DNA of 11,526 nucleotides, taken from positions 1 through 11,526 of the forward strand of contig DEPC01000025.1 of NCBI GenBank assembly GCA_002358555.1. The letters run 5' to 3'. Shown in pieces: positions 1 through 7,187 of the stretch (its first letter is position 1; every line of letters begins with the position of its first letter). Below the pieces are notes generated by a model. That model saw nothing but the letters and a program-made list of their open reading frames with translations, ran no database searches and had not been told where the DNA came from. This DNA is from Hungatella sp. UBA3402 (GTDB lineage Bacteria; Bacillota; Clostridia; Lachnospirales; Lachnospiraceae). The position numbers and the translations under genes are program-made.

Positions 1-1
1 T

Positions 2-142
2 GCCATGGCAGCTAGGGTAAAATTGGCAGAGCTGGCAGAAAACAAAGACCAGGACCGTGTAAATAAATTATCATTTCAGACTTATACCTTAGAGAAGCGA
101 TTAGAACGAGTGCGTAAAATGCTTGGGGCAGACAATAGTTAG
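2..142 (+). CDS. C-terminal fragment of an unidentified protein
   Basis: The reading frame is open from base 2 to a TAG stop at 140-142 and gives 46 residues, AMAARVKLAELAENKDQDRV and onward, ending RVRKMLGADNS. The 5' part lies outside the window. The visible tail is charged, rich in Lys, Glu and Arg, and probably alpha-helical, with leucines spaced as in an amphipathic helix or short coiled coil. I do not recognise the family. That it is coding is supported only by the open frame running in from the edge and by the stop coinciding with the left end of the repeat that begins at 141. It converges on the M20 hydrolase gene. An ATG at 5-7 has no visible ribosome site in the available sequence, so the gene most likely starts upstream. 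Confidence 0.5.
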   Translation, partial: AMAARVKLAELAENKDQDRVNKLSFQTYTLEKRLERVRKMLGADNS

Positions 143-322
143 TCAACTTGTTATGACTGTTGAAAGTGAGGTTCCATCTAATTTCCAGTTTTGGAGCCAG
201 TAATGCTAAGTCTTTAACAGAGTTGTTGGGACTTTGTGTTGCTGGCTCCGAAGCCGCAGGGCATAGCCTTCTTTACTGTGTTACTTCTGTCTACAACTTT
301 TAACTAGCATAACAAGTCAACT
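141..322. repeat. Hairpin-forming intergenic repeat, copy 1 (MITE-like)
   Basis: This element fills the gap between the convergent gene ends at 142 and 339. Its ends are imperfect inverted repeats: 141-166 and the reverse complement of 297-322 agree at 20 of 26 positions and share the core ACTTGTTATG. Near the middle, GGCT-CCGA-AGCC (244-255) forms the tip of a hairpin inside the 19-base block 244-262. That block recurs exactly at 6790-6808. The motif at 281-298 recurs at 6832-6849 with one change, and the right arm 263-322 matches the reverse complement of 6719-6776 or so. A small non-autonomous mobile element or a dispersed palindromic repeat fits best. Because it begins 16 bases beyond the M20 stop, it may also act as that gene's 3' structure. 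No transposase gene is present, and I see no clear target duplication beyond a possible TA. Confidence 0.6.
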
Positions 323-338
323 TAAAATATAGACTCTT

Positions 339-1517
339 TTAGTTAGATTTCAGTACTCGGTTATAGATGCTCAAAAGCATCTCGCATCCTACCGATAAAG
401 CCGCCTCGTCTGGAGACATGAAAGCACTGTGAAGCGGATAATAGGTTCCAGAGCAATCGCCGCCTACACCTAAGAAAAAATGACCGCCAGTTCTATGCCG
501 CAGATAATAGGCAAAGTCTTCTCCTACCATAGAAGGATAGAGATTATCCAAAGGAGTATACCCTAAATCTTTGGCTGCCTGACGAATCAGTTCTGCCTGG
601 TCTGTTGGATTCAATACTGCTGGATAGGTAAATTCATATTCCACTTCTGCACTTCCTCCCATGGCCTTACTGATATTTTCGGCAATGGAGGTCATACGTT
701 CAGATACCAATTTTGCTGTGGATTCATAGTACGTGCGGATAGTACCAATGATGCTGGCGCTTTCTTGGATTACATTTTCTGTAGTTCCACTGTGAATTTG
801 GCAACAGCTTACCACTACATTGTCGCAGGGATGGACATTGCGACTGACAATGGTTTGAAGGGCAAGAACAATCTGGCAGGCAGTGACAATCGGGTCAACT
901 GTGTCCTGTGGTTTTGCGCCGTGTCCGCTTTTCCCCTTTACTCTAATACGGAATGTGGTGGGACTGGCCATAACAGGGCCATCATTACAGCCAATTTCTC
1001 CAGTTTTTAGTTCTGGAGCCACATGATATCCATAATATGCTTCAACATCATCAAGAAGGCCAGTAGCTATCATAGGAGCTGCGCCGCCAGGAAACTTTTC
1101 CTCAGAGGGTTGAAAAATCAATACTACAGTGCCTTCCACCAGCTCCAGATGGTTAGTCAATACTAATCCGAAAGCCAGCAGTACAGCCATATGGCAGTCA
1201 TGGCCACAGGCATGCATAACTCCAGGAACCTCTGATGCAAAAGGAAGACCAGTTTCTTCCTGGATAGGCAGTGCATCAATGTCTGAGCGAAATGCAAGCA
1301 CTTTGCCTGGTTTATTTCCCTTAATTCTGGCAATAAGACCATTGCCGGCTGGGTTCAAGGTATAGGGGATAGAATGTTTTTCCAAGATAGAAGCAAGGTA
1401 TTTGGTAGTCTCTATCTCATGACCAGACACTTCCGGATGGGCATGTAGATATCTTCTATAGCCAACAACTTCTTCATAAACTTCTGAAGTGCAGTGCTTT
1501 ATAAAATCTTTATCCAT
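339..1517 (-). CDS. M20 family (M20D) metallo-amidohydrolase
   Basis: A probable cytosolic two-metal hydrolase that removes the acyl or aminoacyl group from N-acyl amino acids or short peptides, of the aminoacylase / hippurate hydrolase / IAA-amino acid hydrolase type. In the 392-residue product, RSDIDALP is at 77-84, HACGHD at 102-107, FQPSEE at 135-140, GYH at 163-165, SGHGAKPQ of the dimerisation domain at 197-204 and PLHS at 361-364. Cys104, His106, Glu140, His165 and His363 are the expected metal ligands, and Glu139 the catalytic base, so the enzyme looks intact and full length. The frame extends upstream to 1556, but AAGGAG (1525-1530) sits 7 bases before the ATG at 1517, which decides the start; the adjacent ATG at 1520 is possible. 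No signal peptide is seen. The exact substrate cannot be read from the sequence. The peptidase and peptide-importer neighbours suggest peptide or acyl-amino-acid breakdown. Confidence 0.93.
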   Translation of the reverse strand: MDKDFIKHCTSEVYEEVVGYRRYLHAHPEVSGHEIETTKYLASILEKHSIPYTLNPAGNGLIARIKGNKPGKVLAFRSDIDALPIQEETGLPFASEVPGVMHACGHDCHMAVLLAFGLVLTNHLELVEGTVVLIFQPSEEKFPGGAAPMIATGLLDDVEAYYGYHVAPELKTGEIGCNDGPVMASPTTFRIRVKGKSGHGAKPQDTVDPIVTACQIVLALQTIVSRNVHPCDNVVVSCCQIHSGTTENVIQESASIIGTIRTYYESTAKLVSERMTSIAENISKAMGGSAEVEYEFTYPAVLNPTDQAELIRQAAKDLGYTPLDNLYPSMVGEDFAYYLRHRTGGHFFLGVGGDCSGTYYPLHSAFMSPDEAALSVGCEMLLSIYNRVLKSN

Positions 1518-1566
1518 CATTGTTCTCCTTATCATACGAAACTTATTGTCAAGCAATTTCTGATTT

Positions 1567-1595
1567 ATTTTATCATAATTTTAATATAACAACAA
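1567..1595 (-). promoter_or_regulatory. Candidate sigma-A promoter of the M20 gene
   Basis: On the minus strand a -35-like TTGTTG (1590-1595) is followed after 17 bases by TAAAAT (1567-1572), about 50 bases upstream of the M20 start. The match is moderate. A small inverted repeat lies just upstream at 1605-1625. The gene may also be transcribed by read-through from 1642-1896. Confidence 0.35.
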
Positions 1596-1604
1596 TCCCA
1601 TCTC

Positions 1605-1625
1605 CTGCCAAAATGTAAATGGCAG
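1605..1625 (-). other. Small inverted repeat between membrane protein and M20 genes
   Basis: CTGCCA (1605-1610) and TGGCAG (1620-1625) form a perfect 6-bp stem with a 9-base loop, starting 17 bases past the stop of the small membrane protein gene. There is no T-run after it in the minus-strand direction, so it is a poor intrinsic terminator. It could be an operator next to the candidate M20 promoter. Evidence for function is weak. Confidence 0.25.
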
Positions 1626-1641
1626 TATTTCTGGTTACAGT

Positions 1642-1896
1642 TCATGGGGCAAAAATTATTTTCAAAAGGAAACGGACAATTATGCCAGATATAGCAATCA
1701 CAAAGCCGTTTTTCAAAAGTATTTCTCCAATCGTCATATTGACCGTATATTGTATCTGTAACTCTAATGGTGGGTCTTGATAGGGAATTCCTGCTTTTAT
1801 TATCCAATAATACAAACCTATGAAAAACATAATAATTCCTGCTAATATAACAGAGTTGATTATCTGACGAAGATGCTGTCTTGTTTGTTCCTTCAT
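1642..1896 (-). CDS. Small two-helix membrane protein, function unknown
   Basis: Encodes 84 residues starting MKEQTRQHLR. A hydrophobic helix covers about residues 13-35 and a second about 62-82. Between them is a short polar loop with a Pro-rich stretch (GIPYQDPPLELQIQ, about 36-49). The ATG at 1896 is preferred because GGAG lies 9 bases upstream. The frame extends to a TTG at 1974 without a visible ribosome site, which would add 26 charged residues. It lies 79 bases downstream of the DUF4291 gene on the same strand and could share its transcript. I do not recognise the family with confidence; it resembles short DUF-type membrane proteins of Clostridia. An overlapping frame (1565-1807) lacks such structure and is not taken as coding. 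Confidence 0.65.
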   Translation of the reverse strand: MKEQTRQHLRQIINSVILAGIIMFFIGLYYWIIKAGIPYQDPPLELQIQYTVNMTIGEILLKNGFVIAISGIIVRFLLKIIFAP

Positions 1897-1975
1897 AAAT
1901 GGATTCTCCAATTTTAAAAATAAATTCTTTTGTTCAACCTTCCGATAAATAGAAATTACTCGATTTTTAAGCAAG

Positions 1976-2563
1976 CTATTTCATAGCTAACCTGTTTCTA
2001 ATTGTTTTATCTTTAACAGGATATAGCCTTTCTGCTGGCAACTGTTTTGAGTTCAATTTTCCATGTTTCCTCTGCTCATTCCATTTTTTTACAACTGGAG
2101 TTAAATCTTCTATACGAAAAATACCAGTATCTAAAAACTCCCTCAATGTGCTTCCTTTCAGCCCAATTTGAATTGCTGCACGGTTGATAGCAGTTCCATT
2201 TATGCTTCTATCTGGGTCCCATTGGCAATATATCGTTGTTTCATCAAAAGCCTTTTTCCATTCTAAACCATCATAGCTTGCACAGTCCGGTGAGGTTAAA
2301 ACAGCCTTTTCTAATAATTCATTAAATTTTGTCTGATAAATGTCCAATGCTAAAATATATTCTTGATTTTTCTTAGTTCCCCAATTAGAGCGATACATCA
2401 TCCATAAAAAAGATGGTTTTATCCATGTCATACGATTGAGATTGAAAGCTTTGCCAAATGTCTGCAGAGCAATCGCTTCTTTTGCAATGGTAGAATTATA
2501 AGCTTGATAGACTCGAATACATTGCCTGTCATATTGTGCAAATACCTCTTTTCCATATTCCAT
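1976..2563 (-). CDS. DUF4291 family protein
   Basis: A 195-residue soluble protein whose length and motifs fit DUF4291: YDRQCIRVYQAYN near the N-terminus (11-23), MTWIKPSFLWMMYRSNWGTK (45-64), QWDPDR (114-119), and a conserved AIQIGL segment (130-135) before a basic C-terminal tail. No signal peptide or membrane segment is present. The biochemical role of the family is not established; the conserved Trp, Arg and Asp residues suggest a ligand-binding or enzymatic pocket, but that is inference. The start is the ATG at 2563, with only a weak purine-rich ribosome site (GGGAAGATGAG) before it. It is transcribed divergently from the S9 peptidase pair and is followed by the small membrane protein gene. 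Confidence 0.88.
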   Translation of the reverse strand: MEYGKEVFAQYDRQCIRVYQAYNSTIAKEAIALQTFGKAFNLNRMTWIKPSFLWMMYRSNWGTKKNQEYILALDIYQTKFNELLEKAVLTSPDCASYDGLEWKKAFDETTIYCQWDPDRSINGTAINRAAIQIGLKGSTLREFLDTGIFRIEDLTPVVKKWNEQRKHGKLNSKQLPAERLYPVKDKTIRNRLAMK

Positions 2564-2607
2564 ATTCTCATCTTCCCATCTGCTAATTTTAAAGGTTTTC
2601 TATTTCT

Positions 2608-2636
2608 ATTCTATCACAATTCTGGACGTATGAAAA
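2608..2636 (-). promoter_or_regulatory. Candidate promoter of the DUF4291 gene
   Basis: On the minus strand TTTTCA (2631-2636) is followed after 17 bases by TAGAAT (2608-2613), with an extended -10 TG one base before the hexamer. It lies about 45 bases upstream of the DUF4291 start. The -35 is weak, the extended -10 is good. Confidence 0.45.
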
Positions 2637-2668
2637 TAGCAAGGTTTTCTACCTTACGCTTAAACCCA

Positions 2669-2697
2669 TTGAAGTTCTTTCAAAAATCCGCTATAAT
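2669..2697 (+). promoter_or_regulatory. Sigma-A promoter of the S9 peptidase pair
   Basis: TTGAAG (2669-2674), a 17-base spacer and a perfect TATAAT (2692-2697) lie 34 bases before the first peptidase start. This predicts a short leader of roughly 28 bases, leaving little room for leader-based control. The promoter is back to back with that of DUF4291, so one regulator in the ~50 bases between them could act on both. Confidence 0.75.
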
Positions 2698-2731
2698 GAA
2701 GAAAATTTTCTAAAAAGAAAGAAGGTTTGCA

Positions 2732-4663
2732 ATGAATCCTATAACGATTGAGACATTTACCCAGTTTCAGTTTGTCAGCAATCCAAGTTTTTCCCCAGAT
2801 GGCAGCAATATTGCCTTTGTGGTGAAGCATGCTGATTTAAAGGACAATGATTATAAGAGCGATTTATACCTTTATAGCTGCAAGGATAGCAAAGTAACTA
2901 GACTGACAACTTCAGGAGATGTAAAAAATTATGTCTGGACAGAAAAGGGAACTCTTTTATTTCCCTCTGATAGAGATGGAAAAGAAGAGGATTTCGTCAA
3001 TTATTATGAAATCTCTATCAAGGAAGGAGAGGCAGTTAAGGCTTTTAAACTCCCATTAAATAGCTCCAGTATTTACCGGATTGATAAAGAGCAATATCTG
3101 ATTATTGCTACAGAAGACATGGAAAAACGGCAGAAAGATAAGGCCTATGAAGTGGTGGACGAAATTCCTTTTTGGTTCAATGGAAAGGGATTTACCAATG
3201 GACGTAGGACTCAGTTGTATCTGTATAACGCAAGGACAGAAGAATTAGTTTTGGTTTCAGAAGAAACTGCAGATGTGGGCAGCTATAGTGTCAGAGGACA
3301 CAAGATTCTCTATAAGGCATATCCATGGACAGATATCCATAATTTGTATGATGGAATTTATTTGTATGATATGGATACCAAAAAGACTACCTGTCTTTTG
3401 GAAAAGGACCAACGCCCTATTGGAATGATTGGATTTTGGTCCGATACCCAAGCAGTAGTTGCATCCCGTGAGGACAATCCTCATGGTGATGGGAAATATA
3501 TGGATTTTTACACTATGGACTTAGAAAGTGGAGAGATGAAGCTGTTGAAAGAGTACGATTACAGCAGCGGTTCTGGCAGTGTAGGAAGTGATGCGAGGTT
3601 AGGTGGCGGCAGAACCGTGAAAACAGGTGATGGAATCTGCTATTTTGTCACTACCAGAGGAGACAGTGCCCATCTCTATTCCATTAAAAAAGACGGAAGC
3701 TTAAAGGGCATTGTGACAGACAGGGGTTCTTGTGATAGCTTTGATGTATGGCAAAATCATATCGTAGTATGTGGTCTTTATGAAGGAAAATTGGCAGAGC
3801 TGTATCTGGATGGAAAACAGATTACCAGCTTTCATGATATGAGTCAGTGGCAGATGTCTTCTCCAGAAGAGCTTAGCTTTACAGCAAGTGATGGATTTAA
3901 ACTGACTGGCTGGGTTATGAAGCCGACAGGGTATGAGCCAGGAAAGAAATATCCAGCTATCTTCCATATTCACGGAGGACCGAGGACTGTATTTGGAACA
4001 GTCTTTCATCATGAGATGCAGGTCTGGGCAAACGCAGGATACTTTGTATTTTTTACCAATCCAAGAGGTTCTGACGGATTTGGGACAGAATTCGGGGATA
4101 TTAACGGAAAATACGGCACTGTAGATTATGATAATTTGATGGAATTTACGGATTATGTTTTAAGCCATGAACCAGATATTGACCAGACACGAGTGGGAGT
4201 CACTGGAGGCTCCTATGGTGGATTTATGACTAACTGGATTATTGGGCATACAGACCGTTTTAAAGCAGCAGCTTCTCAGCGCTCGATTGCGAACTGGATT
4301 TCCTTTGAGTATATGTCTGATATCGGTCATACATTTACAAAAAAGGAACAGTCTGTATTTGCATGTGAAGATGTGGAAAAATTGTGGCTTCATTCTCCTA
4401 TCAAATATATTGCTGGCTGCAAGACTCCCACATTGTTTATCCATTCGGAAGAAGATTATCGATGCAATCTTGCAGAAGGAATGGAAATGTTTGCAGCTCT
4501 GAAAATATTGGGGGTAGATACAAGGATGCTGGTGGTAAAAGGAGAGACTCATGAGCTTTCTCGCTCTGGCAGACCTAGAAACCGAATTGTGCGTATGAGA
4601 GAAATCTTAAATTGGATGGACAAGTATTTAAAGACCAATGAAGCGAAAAAGGAGGTCTTATAA
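2732..4663 (+). CDS. S9 family serine peptidase (acylaminoacyl-peptidase type), copy 1
   Basis: A 643-residue prolyl-oligopeptidase-family enzyme expected to cleave short peptides, for example releasing N-terminal acyl-amino acids or dipeptides. The N-terminal half is the beta-propeller-like gating domain, with FSPDGSNIAFVV-type blade motifs near the start and FWFNGKG at 147-153. The alpha/beta-hydrolase domain starts near residue 385, has the oxyanion motif HGGP at 414-417, the nucleophile in GGSYGG (Ser494), Asp575 in HSEEDYRC and His607 in GETHELSRSG. All catalytic residues are present. No signal peptide is seen, so it should be cytosolic. The ribosome site GAAGG is 6 bases before the ATG at 2732. 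It ends directly against the start of a paralogue (TAA then ATG with no gap), so the two are surely co-transcribed and probably translationally coupled. The substrate is unknown. Confidence 0.93.
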   Translation: MNPITIETFTQFQFVSNPSFSPDGSNIAFVVKHADLKDNDYKSDLYLYSCKDSKVTRLTTSGDVKNYVWTEKGTLLFPSDRDGKEEDFVNYYEISIKEGEAVKAFKLPLNSSSIYRIDKEQYLIIATEDMEKRQKDKAYEVVDEIPFWFNGKGFTNGRRTQLYLYNARTEELVLVSEETADVGSYSVRGHKILYKAYPWTDIHNLYDGIYLYDMDTKKTTCLLEKDQRPIGMIGFWSDTQAVVASREDNPHGDGKYMDFYTMDLESGEMKLLKEYDYSSGSGSVGSDARLGGGRTVKTGDGICYFVTTRGDSAHLYSIKKDGSLKGIVTDRGSCDSFDVWQNHIVVCGLYEGKLAELYLDGKQITSFHDMSQWQMSSPEELSFTASDGFKLTGWVMKPTGYEPGKKYPAIFHIHGGPRTVFGTVFHHEMQVWANAGYFVFFTNPRGSDGFGTEFGDINGKYGTVDYDNLMEFTDYVLSHEPDIDQTRVGVTGGSYGGFMTNWIIGHTDRFKAAASQRSIANWISFEYMSDIGHTFTKKEQSVFACEDVEKLWLHSPIKYIAGCKTPTLFIHSEEDYRCNLAEGMEMFAALKILGVDTRMLVVKGETHELSRSGRPRNRIVRMREILNWMDKYLKTNEAKKEVL

Positions 4664-6685
4664 ATGGAATCAACAGCAAAAATGCCTGTGACAAGGGAGG
4701 ATTTATTTCAGTTTCAGTTTTTGTCAGAAGCTTCTCTTTCTCCTGATGAAAAAAAAGCAGTCTATGTGGTAAATCAGGCAGACAAAGAAGAAAATTGCTA
4801 TCACAGCAGTATCTGGTGCATAGATTTAGAGACAAAAGAAAACCGTCTTCTTGCAGCAAGAGGAAATGCAAAGGCTCCAATCTGGCTGGATTCAGAAACT
4901 ATTTTGTTTGCTTCAGGTAGAGAACAGGAGGAAGCAGTCAAGGATAAAACAGTCTATTATAAAATTTCTCTCAATGGAGGGGAAGCCTGCCAAGCAATGA
5001 CAGTTCCAGTAAAGGTGGAGAAGTTGAAAAGGTTTGGCAAGGATTGGCTGGTAATGGCTACTGCACAGGAGAACAAAAAAGAGGAAGATGGAGAGTACGA
5101 AGCCTGTGAAGGAAAGGATTATTATATCTATGAAGAACTTCCTTTCTGGTTCAATGGCAAAGGAATCCGCAGCAGAAAGCGCACAGTATTATACTTATTT
5201 GAGGAAGATACAGAAACCTTAACTCGAATTACCCCTCAATATTTGGAGACCATTTCTTTTGATGTATCATCAGATGGCACAAAGGTAGTTTATTGTGGTC
5301 CTATTTATGACAGTGTTATGCCAAGGAGTTGTGGACTATACTTGTATGATGCAGAACAGGGCGAAAGCCGAAAGCTGGTTCAAGAGGGACTTTATGATAT
5401 CAACCAAGTCTGTTTTATGGGAAATGACAAAATTTTTTATACGGCATATACCTATGAACGAGTAGGAAGACATCCCAGATTTTATCTTTACCATTTATCA
5501 ACTGGAACTGCAAACCGCCTTCCTTACTGCGATTCTTCTATAGGTAATACAGTAGGCAGTGATGCCAGATTTGGGACAGGCAATTCGATTGCTTATTGTC
5601 CAAAGAGAGAGAGGTTGTATCTATTGCAGACCTGCTGGGGAGACTGTAAGCTCATGGCCATGGATAACGAAGGACTTTTGACAGAAGTGAGTAAGGCTTC
5701 TGGGGCAGTGAGTGGATTTGATGTAAAAGGAGATACCCTGCTTTTGACCGCTATGAGAGGTCAAAGTTTAACAGAACTGTATCAAATCTCCCTTTCTCAA
5801 AAGAATATAGAGTCTGTGATGACAGAGAAGCTATGTCTAAATCCAGAAAAGGAAGAAAAGCTCACAGGATTTAATGATAACTATTTGGAAAGCCATTCCA
5901 TTTCTGTACCTGAACCATTTCGCTATCAGGGAAAAAATGGTTATGAGATGGAAGGATATGTTATCAAGCCAATCGATTATCAGTCAGGGAAAAAATATCC
6001 TGCTGTTTTAGAAATTCATGGGGGTCCTAAAACAGCTTCTGGTTCCATATTCTTCCATGAATATCAATGTCTGTCGAGCGACGGCTATTTCGTGATTTAT
6101 GGAAATCCCAGGGGGTCTGACGGGAGAGGAGAGGCCTTTGCAGATATTACAGAAGTATTTGGAAAAGATGATTTTGAGGACTTAATGGAGCTTACGGACC
6201 AGGCATTAGCTCACTACCCAGATATTGATGAAAATAAAATTGGAATCTGCGGGGGTTCTTATGGTGGGTTTATGTGCAACTGGATGGTAGGTCATACAGA
6301 CCGATATGCAGCGGCAGTATCTCAGAGATCCATTTCCAATTATCTGACAAAATGTCTGTACACAGATATTGGCTATTATGCCAATCGTCTGCAGATGGGA
6401 GCTTATCCCTGGGAAGATTTTCATAAAGTCTGGTCCATGTCTCCACTGAGTGGTGCAGCAAATGCGAAAACACCTCTACTGCTTTTGCAGTCTGATGAGG
6501 ATTACCGCTGTTGGATGGGAGATGCAATCCAGATGTTCTCAGCAGTAAAGCGTCAAGGGACAGATTCTCGTCTAGTACTGTTCCATGGAGAAAATCATGA
6601 ACTTTCTAGAAGTGGAAAGCCCGTTAATCGAATAACAAGGTTAAAGGAATTAGAACAGTGGTTTGAAAAATATTTAAAGAACTGA
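4664..6685 (+). CDS. S9 family serine peptidase (acylaminoacyl-peptidase type), copy 2
   Basis: A 673-residue paralogue of the preceding gene. It has the same N-terminal signature (QFQFLSEASLSPDEKKA), FWFNGKG at 161-167, HGGP at 452-455, and the triad Ser532 (GGSYGG), Asp613 (SDEDYRC) and His645 (GENHELSRSG). Distances between triad residues (81 and 32) are identical to those in copy 1, and the stretch from KYPA to the nucleophile is 89 residues in both. The N-terminal domain is 38 residues longer: 14 lie before FWFNGKG and the rest between there and the hydrolase domain, part of it near residues 385-425. The C-terminal tail is 8 residues shorter. A strong AAGGAGG (4649-4655) lies inside the end of copy 1, 8 bases before the ATG. 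No signal peptide is seen. The pair probably divides peptide substrates between two related enzymes, which is inference. Confidence 0.93.
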   Translation: MESTAKMPVTREDLFQFQFLSEASLSPDEKKAVYVVNQADKEENCYHSSIWCIDLETKENRLLAARGNAKAPIWLDSETILFASGREQEEAVKDKTVYYKISLNGGEACQAMTVPVKVEKLKRFGKDWLVMATAQENKKEEDGEYEACEGKDYYIYEELPFWFNGKGIRSRKRTVLYLFEEDTETLTRITPQYLETISFDVSSDGTKVVYCGPIYDSVMPRSCGLYLYDAEQGESRKLVQEGLYDINQVCFMGNDKIFYTAYTYERVGRHPRFYLYHLSTGTANRLPYCDSSIGNTVGSDARFGTGNSIAYCPKRERLYLLQTCWGDCKLMAMDNEGLLTEVSKASGAVSGFDVKGDTLLLTAMRGQSLTELYQISLSQKNIESVMTEKLCLNPEKEEKLTGFNDNYLESHSISVPEPFRYQGKNGYEMEGYVIKPIDYQSGKKYPAVLEIHGGPKTASGSIFFHEYQCLSSDGYFVIYGNPRGSDGRGEAFADITEVFGKDDFEDLMELTDQALAHYPDIDENKIGICGGSYGGFMCNWMVGHTDRYAAAVSQRSISNYLTKCLYTDIGYYANRLQMGAYPWEDFHKVWSMSPLSGAANAKTPLLLLQSDEDYRCWMGDAIQMFSAVKRQGTDSRLVLFHGENHELSRSGKPVNRITRLKELEQWFEKYLKN

Positions 6686-6718
6686 AAAGCTATCCCAGAC
6701 CATGAACAATTATCACTA

Positions 6719-6869
6719 AGTTTACTTGTTGTGGTAGTTAAAATTTTTCTTGAAAAGTAACGCACGGAAGAAGGCTACCCCCATCCTGCGGCTCCGAAGC
6801 CGCAGGGCTATGGGATATCTTGATTGCTGCATTACTTCTGCCTACAACTGATGGAGTGAACAATGGCTT
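6719..6869. repeat. Hairpin-forming intergenic repeat, copy 2
   Basis: A diverged relative of the element at 141-322, starting 33 bases after the second S9 stop. Its left end (6719-6744) matches the reverse complement of the right end of copy 1 at 22 of 26 positions. The centre is a perfect hairpin, CCTGCGGCT-CCGA-AGCCGCAGG (6785-6806), extended by CCCAT/ATGGG (6780-6784 with 6810-6814) across a 3-base bulge. The 19 bases at 6790-6808 are identical to 244-262, and 6832-6849 matches 281-298 with one change. Both arms of this copy resemble the right arm of copy 1, so it is a nearly symmetric palindrome. The right boundary is approximate. The strong stem could also stabilise or end the peptidase transcript, although no T-run follows it. 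Confidence 0.6.
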
Positions 6870-6934
6870 TTGTTAAGTAAGCTTTGGAAAGATAAGAGTG
6901 TTTCTCTATTTACCTAAATAAATAAAAGTAAAAA

Positions 6935-6963
6935 TTGGAAATTTATTAAAGTAAAGGGATAAT
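6935..6963 (+). promoter_or_regulatory. Possible upstream promoter of the importer operon
   Basis: TTGGAA (6935-6940), a 17-base spacer and GATAAT (6958-6963). The match is moderate in a very AT-rich stretch where chance matches are common. If used, the inverted repeat at 6988-7020 would be transcribed as a hairpin close to the RNA start. Confidence 0.25.
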
Positions 6964-6987
6964 AGGCGAAAATTGTAAATATAAACT

Positions 6988-7020
6988 TAATATTATTAAC
7001 TATATAGCTTAATAATATTA
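6988..7020. repeat. Perfect 12-bp inverted repeat, candidate operator
   Basis: TAATATTATTAA (6988-6999) and its exact complement TTAATAATATTA (7009-7020) are separated by 9 bases. The site ends 28 bases before the -35 of the importer promoter, and its centre is near -80 from the expected start. That position suits an activator or a distal repressor site. It consists only of A and T and has no following T-run, so it is unlikely to be a terminator. No regulator gene is seen in the window. Confidence 0.45.
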
Positions 7021-7048
7021 GGAAAAAATGCTTTTCTGAGAAAAAAAC

Positions 7049-7078
7049 TTGACGGCACCTTAGAGAGCTGATTATAAT
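7049..7078 (+). promoter_or_regulatory. Strong sigma-A promoter of the peptide importer operon
   Basis: TTGACG (7049-7054, five of six consensus bases), an 18-base spacer and a perfect TATAAT (7073-7078). The start of transcription should be near 7085, about 195 bases before the substrate-binding protein gene. It is the best promoter match in the window, in keeping with high expression of a binding protein. Confidence 0.8.
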
Positions 7079-7142
7079 AATGGACATAGCTAAAGGCAGA
7101 GAGAGCTAAAAGCTAACAAATTAAAACATAGCGGGAAATCTT

Positions 7143-7187
7143 AAATCGATGGCGATTTGAAAAAGTACAGGTCGGGCATCGATTTTT
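7143..7187 (+). promoter_or_regulatory. Competing hairpins in the importer leader (possible attenuator)
   Basis: AAATCGATG (7143-7151) can pair perfectly with CATCGATTT (7177-7185), which runs into TTTTT (7183-7187) as in a terminator. The same left strand can instead fold locally as AAATCG-ATGG-CGATTT (7143-7158). The two folds exclude each other, the geometry of an attenuator or riboswitch expression platform. The stem is AT-rich and the T-run short, so termination would be weak. I could not match the leader to a known riboswitch class or T-box. An 8-codon frame (7230-7256, MGIAMYQA) follows but lacks a good ribosome site. Confidence 0.35.

Noticed and set aside
244..262. CRISPR array, because the block recurs exactly at 6790-6808
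   Set aside because: There are only two copies 6.5 kb apart, both inside larger palindromic elements, with no regular spacers and no cas genes.
765..1365. Open frames on the plus strand opposite the M20 gene (765-1010, 1129-1365)
   Set aside because: They are antisense to a well-supported gene, lack ribosome sites and show no recognisable protein character.
1565..1807. An 80-residue minus-strand frame overlapping the small membrane protein gene
   Set aside because: It overlaps a frame with a ribosome site and clear membrane helices. Its own product is rich in Cys, Asn and Tyr in no ordered pattern and looks like out-of-frame translation.
3257..4552. Several open frames antisense to the first S9 peptidase (3257-3484, 3701-4012, 4160-4552)
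   Set aside because: They mirror the coding constraint of the peptidase gene and have no start signals.
4575..4880. A 101-residue minus-strand frame across the junction of the two peptidase genes
   Set aside because: It spans two real genes on the other strand, is rich in Leu, Phe and Ser as expected for antisense of Lys/Glu-rich codons, and has no ribosome site.
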